Source of the DNA: DAIPJH01 sp036770365
GTDB taxonomy: Bacteria; Pseudomonadota; Alphaproteobacteria; Rickettsiales; UBA998
Direction: 5' to 3'
DNA: 64,000 bases
Assembly: GCA_036770365.1 (NCBI GenBank)
Contig: DAIPJH010000007.1
Coordinates: forward strand, 62,001 to 126,000
Position 1 is the first letter of the stretch; each line of letters begins with the position of its first letter. The notes under the pieces are model-generated. The model was not told the DNA's origin. It was given only the letters and a program-made list of their open reading frames with translations, and ran no database searches. Positions 58,950-64,000 of the stretch are shown one piece after another. The translations under genes were made by a program, and so were the position numbers.

Positions 58950-59993
58950 TTAACAGTGCCTTAACACCGATTCAGAAATCTGAGTTAAAGGCAATTCTTC
59001 CTTGATGCCGCCAAGCTGCTTGGCTGTTTTTGGCATACCATACACTACGCAACTTGCCTCATTTTGCCCAAAAGTATACGCACCTTTGTCATGCATCTTT
59101 TTCATCCCACGCGCACCATCTGCACCCATCCCTGTCAAAATCACACCAATGGCGTCAGAACCCACGTTATCTGCCACAGAATCAAACATGACATCCACAG
59201 AAGGACGGTGTCCTGACACCAGGTCTCCTTCGATCAAATGACATACATAGACCGAGCCTTTACGCTTCACCCCCAAGTGACAACCTCCCGGTGCAACGTA
59301 TGCTTTGCCTGTTCCAAGGGGCATACCATCTTCAGCAAGCAACACTTTAATGGCGCAATTGGCGTCTAGACGTGAAGCGAAGGAAGCAAGGAAATTATCA
59401 GGCATATGTTGCGTTATTAACACAGGAGGCACAGACACGGGAAAACGAGCAATCACAGATCGGATCGCCTCAACCCCTCCTGTAGACGCACCAATTGCAA
59501 TCACACGATTCGCAGAATCCTTTGATTTTTGATGCAACAACACAGATAAAGGCGCATCCCCTCGAAGCTGAGAAGATAATTGTGGTTTTGAGCGCGCAGC
59601 AGCTTTGACCTTTGAAATAATCATATCGGCCATCTTATCCATCTCAGCCGCTTGATTCGCCATAGGTTTTGGCACAGTATCCACCGCACCAATTTCTAGC
59701 GCACGGACAGAAATATCCGCGCCTCGCTGCGTCAATGTTGAAATCATCACTACAGGCATAGGACGTAGCTTCATCAAACGCTCAAGAAATTCAATACCAT
59801 TCATTTTTGGCATTTCGATGTCGAGCGTAATGACGTCAGGATTCAGTTCCTTGATTTTTTCGCGTGCTTCGTAAGGATCACCAGCATCACCCACCACATC
59901 AATTTCTGGATCAGTGGACAAAATTTCACGTAAGATACGACGGATTAAGAGTGAGTCATCCACGATCACAACGCGTATTTTTCGACTTAACAT
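58950..59993 (-). CDS. cheB: Chemotaxis methylesterase/glutamine deamidase CheB
   Basis: CheB removes methyl groups from receptor glutamates and deamidates receptor glutamines, giving adaptation. The 347 residues have a receiver (VVIVDDSLLIRRILREIL, Asp58 in ITLDIEMPKMNG, VPKP) and a methylesterase domain with Ser170 in IGASTGGVEAI, His196 in ITQHMPDN and Asp292 in GMGADGARGM. All three catalytic residues are present. It is activated by CheA, which is not in the window and may lie to the right of base 64000. Confidence 0.96.
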   Translation of the reverse strand: MLSRKIRVVIVDDSLLIRRILREILSTDPEIDVVGDAGDPYEAREKIKELNPDVITLDIEMPKMNGIEFLERLMKLRPMPVVMISTLTQRGADISVRALEIGAVDTVPKPMANQAAEMDKMADMIISKVKAAARSKPQLSSQLRGDAPLSVLLHQKSKDSANRVIAIGASTGGVEAIRSVIARFPVSVPPVLITQHMPDNFLASFASRLDANCAIKVLLAEDGMPLGTGKAYVAPGGCHLGVKRKGSVYVCHLIEGDLVSGHRPSVDVMFDSVADNVGSDAIGVILTGMGADGARGMKKMHDKGAYTFGQNEASCVVYGMPKTAKQLGGIKEELPLTQISESVLRHC

Positions 59994-60038
59994 AACATCC
60001 TCAGTTTTTTATTTTTTCTCTTCAGTCGGCTAATGAGA

Positions 60039-60668
60039 CTAATCAAACATCTCAACACCACCCTCAGTTTTGTTAGCAGCAAGTTTACGCATATAAGTTT
60101 TTTCACGGTCTGCGATTTCTAAATCTTCTGCACGACGTAATTTACGAAGTAACACACGCCCTGTTTCTGGATAATAATGAATGCGGCGCGGATAATCTCC
60201 CCCTAAATCATGGGAAACAACACGCAATTCCTCGTCTTCTAAAAATTTTTTGACAAACTGGATGTTACGATCACCCACATCACTTAACCCAGGGACAACA
60301 CGCCCACCTCCAAAAATTTTTACCTCTAAACGATTTCGATCCGCTCCACGTTTCATCAATTCGTTGATCAGCAACTCCATCGCGAATGAACCAAAACGCA
60401 TGCTTTGACCATCTTTACCATCACTTGCAGGTAAGAGAAAATGGTTCATCCCGCCAATTTTTTTTATGGGGTCACGAATACATGCCGCGACGCACGAACC
60501 TAAAATTGTAACAATCACTTCCGCAGGCTGGTCTGTTACATAATACCCACCAGAAAAAATTTTAATGACTGTTTCTTCTGCTTTTGCATCAAAATAGCGG
60601 TGACACCCATCATATTGATCGCCAACCACCACCTTTTCAATGTCTGTTCTACGCTGGCGTGTCATCAC
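60039..60668 (-). CDS. cheD: Chemoreceptor glutamine deamidase CheD
   Basis: CheD deamidates glutamines of chemoreceptors and helps tune adaptation. In 209 residues the catalytic pattern is visible: VTILGSCVAACIRDP (catalytic Cys), KIGGMNHFLLPA (His) and the later VKIFGGG and NIQFVKKFL segments. The N-terminus (MMTRQRRTDIEKVVVGDQYD) is somewhat longer than usual. The ATG at 60668 overlaps the cheR stop by 4 bp, so cheR-cheD are coupled. Confidence 0.93.
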   Translation of the reverse strand: MMTRQRRTDIEKVVVGDQYDGCHRYFDAKAEETVIKIFSGGYYVTDQPAEVIVTILGSCVAACIRDPIKKIGGMNHFLLPASDGKDGQSMRFGSFAMELLINELMKRGADRNRLEVKIFGGGRVVPGLSDVGDRNIQFVKKFLEDEELRVVSHDLGGDYPRRIHYYPETGRVLLRKLRRAEDLEIADREKTYMRKLAANKTEGGVEMFD

Positions 60669-61504
60669 GCAACCTTCTGATAAATAGTTTTTTCTGCATA
60701 TTTAAACCGCTCAGAGACACCGCGAATGGTTTCAGAATGCCCAATATAAAGATAACCGCCTTTGGTTAATATATTGGCATATTTTGTAAATAATTTTTGT
60801 TGGGTCGGCTTGTCGAAATAAATTACCACATTACGACAAAACACAATGTCAAATGGACCTTTCATTGGCCATTCATCTATAAGATTCAACCGCTTAAATG
60901 AAACAAGATTTTTCAAACTGTCCTTCACTTCATACTCTTTGCCCCCACGTGCAGCCACACGGCTCGTAAAATATTTTTCACGTATAGAGGCAGGAACTTT
61001 CTCTATTTCCTTATCTGGATAGATACCCGCCTGAGCGAAGGCGAGTATATTGGTATCAATATCTGTCGCTAAAATTTTGATATCAAGATTTTTAATATCT
61101 CCCAACGTCTCATGAATCGTCATTGCCATGGTGTAGGCTTCCATACCCGCTGAACAACCAGCAGACCACAAGCGCACCCGACGCTGTCCCTTACGTTTTA
61201 CCAGCTCCAGCAACACATCAGAAAGATGTTCAAAATGGTGAGACTCACGAAAAAAACTTGTCAAATTTGTTGTAATAGAATTGACAAAATTTCCCGTCTC
61301 CTCTCCCTCAGGATCACTCTCTAAAAGCTCACAATATTCACGAATAGAATTCAATTCAAGTTTACGCACACGCCGCGCCAATCGTGAATAGACCATATCG
61401 CGCTTATGCTCGCTCAGTGCGATTCCCGCTAATTGCTTCGCCATGCGAACCACAAAACGGAAATCATCCTCAGTGTAGGCAAACTCTCTCTGATGATCAG
61501 CCAT
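60665..61504 (-). CDS. cheR: Chemotaxis methyltransferase CheR
   Basis: CheR methylates receptor glutamates using SAM. The 279 residues (start ATG 61504, MADHQREFAYTEDDF; a non-ATG start 21 bases upstream is in frame) show the helical N-domain (YSRLARRVRKLELNSIREYC), TTNLTSFFRESHHFEHL, the SAM-binding region LWSAGCSAGMEAYTMAM, ILATDIDTNIL, FDIVFCRNVVIYFD and GYLYIGHSETI. The usual SAGCSTGEEPY motif is altered to SAGCSAGMEAY. It starts 6 bp past the receptor stop region and is coupled to cheD. Confidence 0.95.
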   Translation of the reverse strand: MADHQREFAYTEDDFRFVVRMAKQLAGIALSEHKRDMVYSRLARRVRKLELNSIREYCELLESDPEGEETGNFVNSITTNLTSFFRESHHFEHLSDVLLELVKRKGQRRVRLWSAGCSAGMEAYTMAMTIHETLGDIKNLDIKILATDIDTNILAFAQAGIYPDKEIEKVPASIREKYFTSRVAARGGKEYEVKDSLKNLVSFKRLNLIDEWPMKGPFDIVFCRNVVIYFDKPTQQKLFTKYANILTKGGYLYIGHSETIRGVSERFKYAEKTIYQKVA

Positions 61505-61509
61505 GAAAC

Positions 61510-64000
61510 TCAGAACTCCTCCCAACCATCATCCTTACCACCTGCAACGGAAGACGGAGAGGCTGATATTTTTGCCTTCGGCTTAGGGAGATTCTTTGGT
61601 GCTGATTTTGGAGAAGACTTCGCTGGATTCACATGAGCCAACTTCGGCGCAGCGGCAGGACGATAAGAAATATCCGCTCGACCTTGTCCATCGATTTGAA
61701 AGAAGCTAATGAGGCGGGTCAACTCTTCGCCCTTTTGTGCTAACGACACCACCGCGGCGTTGGTTTCCTCTACCAAAGCAGCATTTTGTTGGGTCATCTC
61801 ATCCATCTGTGAAATTGCCGTATTGATCTCACCAATCCCTGCGCTTTGTTCTTGTGATGCTACCGCGATCTGCTCGATGATGTCACCCACGCGCATCACA
61901 GATTTTACGATCTCTTCTAGCGATTGCCCAGCACGATTGACAAGCGTTGACCCTGTCAGCACCTGTTCACCGCTTTCTTGAATGAGTGCTTTGATTTCTT
62001 TAGATGCCGTCGACGAACGTCCCGCAAGGGAGCGTACTTCTGATGCGACCACCGCAAAGCCCTTCCCTGCTTCCCCAGCACGCGCTGCTTCTACCGCAGC
62101 ATTCAAAGCCAGCAAATTGGTCTGGAAAGCAATCTCATCAATCACACCAATGATATCAGAAATCTTACGTGATGAATGTTCGATCGCACCCATAGCTTTG
62201 ACCGCGTCCCCCACCACATCACCGCCGCGTATAGCAACAGTTTTGGCTTCATCTGCAAGCTTACTTGCTTCACGTGCGTTGCTCGCTGTACCATTAACCG
62301 CGGATGTCACTTCCTCCATCGACGCAGCTGTTTCTTCTAATGATGAAGCCTGAGATTCAGTCCGTGATGCCAAATCATGACTACCTGAAGAAATCTCCGA
62401 AGCACCACCATTGACCGCGTCGGCTGCCTCAATCACTTGCTGCACAGTATCATTCAAACGCTCCATCGTTTCATTGATAGATGTTTGTATTTGAGCAAAT
62501 GCTCCCTCAAATTGACCATCCATACGCACGGTCAAATTACCGTGTGATAGCTCTTGCATTGCATCAATTGTCTTTTGAATGGGTGCGCGTATCGTATCCA
62601 TCAAACGATTCATTGTATTCGCAAGATAATGATAGAACCCTTCAAACTGGCTTGCATCAATACGCTCATCTAAATCACCCGCACTTGCCGACGTAATCAG
62701 ACTATTGATACCTTCTTGCGCTAGTTTCACATTTTGTTCTGCACGTACTTCATCCGTTACGATACGCCATGTTACATACGCGCCATCAAAATTTCCCTCG
62801 TCATCTTTGAGCATATCCGCATCTAAAGACATCCACTCTGGCCCAAGCGGAAATTTCGCTTTGTGTGGCATTTTCATGGAATTCGCAAGAAGTCCTCGTT
62901 GATGGGCGGGATTCTTATGGAATACGTCAATACACGTCCCCACTAAGTCAGAAACTTTAACAGGCAAGAGATGCTGTAAACGTGTAAGCTCTGAAATTGA
63001 CGCACTATTAAGATAGGTAATCACAAGATCTTTATCGCAAATCATCACGGGTAAGCTTAGATTATTGACCATATATTGCAAACGAGCTGAACGACCACCC
63101 AAACTTGCAATGGTTAGCAGTGATTTCGCCATATCTCCAATCTCATCAGGCCGATTCAAATGAGGAACTTTAACGTTATTTTTACCATCCGCCACTTGCT
63201 TAATAACACCCACAATATCATCAATTTCTCGTGAGATAAGGCGTGCAATAAAGAACGCAATCCCAATAAGCCCCATCACAATCGCGGCCACCAACAACAG
63301 CATATCGTTACGCATTGCATGAACAGAAGCAAAAATTTCATTTTGCTCTTGTTCTGCGACCAAAGCAAACCGCGCCCCTTGAAAATCGATATAGTTATAA
63401 GCTGCAATGGTCAACGCACCATTATCATTCACTCCTTCTTGAATACCCACCTTCCCAGCAAGAGCATCTTTGATATCTTGTTCATGCGCTTTTAATTTTA
63501 GGATAGTGGACTCTTTAGAAAAACGCGAATCATTGCGCGCCAAGCCATCTTGGCCAAATAACATAATCTCGCCGGTCTTACCAAGCCCATCATTTGCTTG
63601 CATAATTTCATCGATCTTACCAATAGGCATCTGAATTGCCATCACCCCAAGAAGATGATGGTTTGCATCACGCACTGGCACACCAATAAACCCTGCTGGC
63701 ACATTATTAGACGGTGCATAAGGGGCAAAATCTTTATATATCGCAGCCTCATCATCGGTTTGTTTAATAGCTTCACGGAACAAATTACCTAGATCCGTGT
63801 CTTTCCATTGACCATTAAGTACATTGGATGCAAAGTCTAATTCCTTAAATACGGTATAGACCACATCCCCTTCAGCATTGATCAAAAAGATATCATAGTA
63901 ACCACGTTCTTGTAACAAACGACGAAAATAGCCATGATATTTCGCGTGAAGCGCGCTATACGGCGAACCATCGGGAGCAAAATCTAGTTTTTCCTTTTGC
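61510..64000 (-). CDS. Methyl-accepting chemotaxis protein (5' end beyond window)
   Basis: An inner-membrane chemoreceptor of which about 830 residues are visible; the frame is open to base 64000, so the true start and first membrane helix lie outside. Order: a Cache-like periplasmic sensor (RLLQERGYYDIFLINAEGDV ...), membrane helix (LLLVAAIVMGLIGIAFFIAR), HAMP, PAS (NNLSLPVMICDKDLVITYLN), a second HAMP-like segment (SAGDLDERID), and the signalling hairpin with tip EIAFQTNLLALNAAVEAARA. A Lys/Pro/Ala linker ends in DDGWEEF, a WxxF pentapeptide like the CheR-docking NWETF of Tar and Tsr. It lies directly upstream of cheR. Confidence 0.95.
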   Translation of the reverse strand, partial: QKEKLDFAPDGSPYSALHAKYHGYFRRLLQERGYYDIFLINAEGDVVYTVFKELDFASNVLNGQWKDTDLGNLFREAIKQTDDEAAIYKDFAPYAPSNNVPAGFIGVPVRDANHHLLGVMAIQMPIGKIDEIMQANDGLGKTGEIMLFGQDGLARNDSRFSKESTILKLKAHEQDIKDALAGKVGIQEGVNDNGALTIAAYNYIDFQGARFALVAEQEQNEIFASVHAMRNDMLLLVAAIVMGLIGIAFFIARLISREIDDIVGVIKQVADGKNNVKVPHLNRPDEIGDMAKSLLTIASLGGRSARLQYMVNNLSLPVMICDKDLVITYLNSASISELTRLQHLLPVKVSDLVGTCIDVFHKNPAHQRGLLANSMKMPHKAKFPLGPEWMSLDADMLKDDEGNFDGAYVTWRIVTDEVRAEQNVKLAQEGINSLITSASAGDLDERIDASQFEGFYHYLANTMNRLMDTIRAPIQKTIDAMQELSHGNLTVRMDGQFEGAFAQIQTSINETMERLNDTVQQVIEAADAVNGGASEISSGSHDLASRTESQASSLEETAASMEEVTSAVNGTASNAREASKLADEAKTVAIRGGDVVGDAVKAMGAIEHSSRKISDIIGVIDEIAFQTNLLALNAAVEAARAGEAGKGFAVVASEVRSLAGRSSTASKEIKALIQESGEQVLTGSTLVNRAGQSLEEIVKSVMRVGDIIEQIAVASQEQSAGIGEINTAISQMDEMTQQNAALVEETNAAVVSLAQKGEELTRLISFFQIDGQGRADISYRPAAAPKLAHVNPAKSSPKSAPKNLPKPKAKISASPSSVAGGKDDGWEEF

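Noticed and set aside
1..64000. CRISPR arrays or insertion sequences
   Set aside because: No regularly spaced short repeats and no transposase-like frame seen on either strand.

Overview
The window looks like part of the chromosome of a motile, free-living-capable alphaproteobacterium of moderate, roughly mid-40s GC (estimated by eye). Support comes from a COQ9-family ubiquinone protein, the ubiB-coaBC-dut order, rpmF next to plsX, a cheR-cheD-cheB set, a lone tail gene of the DUF2163 family found in gene transfer agents, and general protein similarity. I cannot place it to genus.

Layout. 1-7.4 kb: plsX (cut by the window edge), rpmF and argG on the minus strand, then an orphan gene, marC, thrS and infC on plus, and a minus-strand outer-membrane barrel protein. 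7.5-11.1 kb: tRNA-Leu(UAA), a secreted protein of unknown function, a tandem pair of paralogous orphan units, and an unusually GC-rich lipoprotein. 11.2-22 kb: a PhnA-like domain protein, a large two-domain glycosyltransferase, htpX, a PLP decarboxylase, small orphans, the lone GTA/phage tail protein and maeB. 22-28.5 kb: an orphan-rich stretch interrupted only by a pabC-like gene, ending in two tandem paralogs that share 262 identical bases. 28.6-35 kb: thiE, ubiB, coaBC, dut, an Rrf2 regulator, cysK and a MoeB/ThiF protein. 35-52 kb: a lipase-like orphan, xth, terC, ispE, a giant orphan, rseP, COQ9, a glutaryl-CoA dehydrogenase-like gene, another orphan, pgpA, pncC, a membrane orphan, ferredoxin, purB, and a cytidine-deaminase-like orphan with a small partner. 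52.2-64 kb: a co-directional minus-strand signalling block of receptor (cut by the edge), cheR, cheD, cheB, STAS, receiver-PP2C, mnmC, histidine kinase and receiver-HATPase.

The most notable pattern is not one gene. At least nine transcription units of unrecognised or unusual proteins, scattered between housekeeping genes over 50 kb, share the same promoter architecture: two 7-mers resembling TTGTCAT/TCTTCAT repeated at an 11-bp period, in five of them followed by a 10-nt spacer and then a -10 hexamer. This closely resembles a PhoB (OmpR-family) box. Two further units carry half-sites. I did not find this motif upstream of the housekeeping genes I examined. The proteins mostly lack signal peptides and nearly all end in a short arginine/lysine-bearing tail. 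Two groups are tandem paralogs with unusual patterns of conservation. I infer a co-regulated accessory regulon, possibly a secreted effector-like repertoire; the secretion part is speculation because no secretion system lies in the window.

The right-hand signalling block joins chemotaxis adaptation (CheR/CheD/CheB, receptor with a C-terminal GWEEF tail) to a partner-switch module (STAS antagonist, receiver-PP2C phosphatase, receiver-HATPase kinase), resembling a split version of the HsbR/HsbA module of Pseudomonas.
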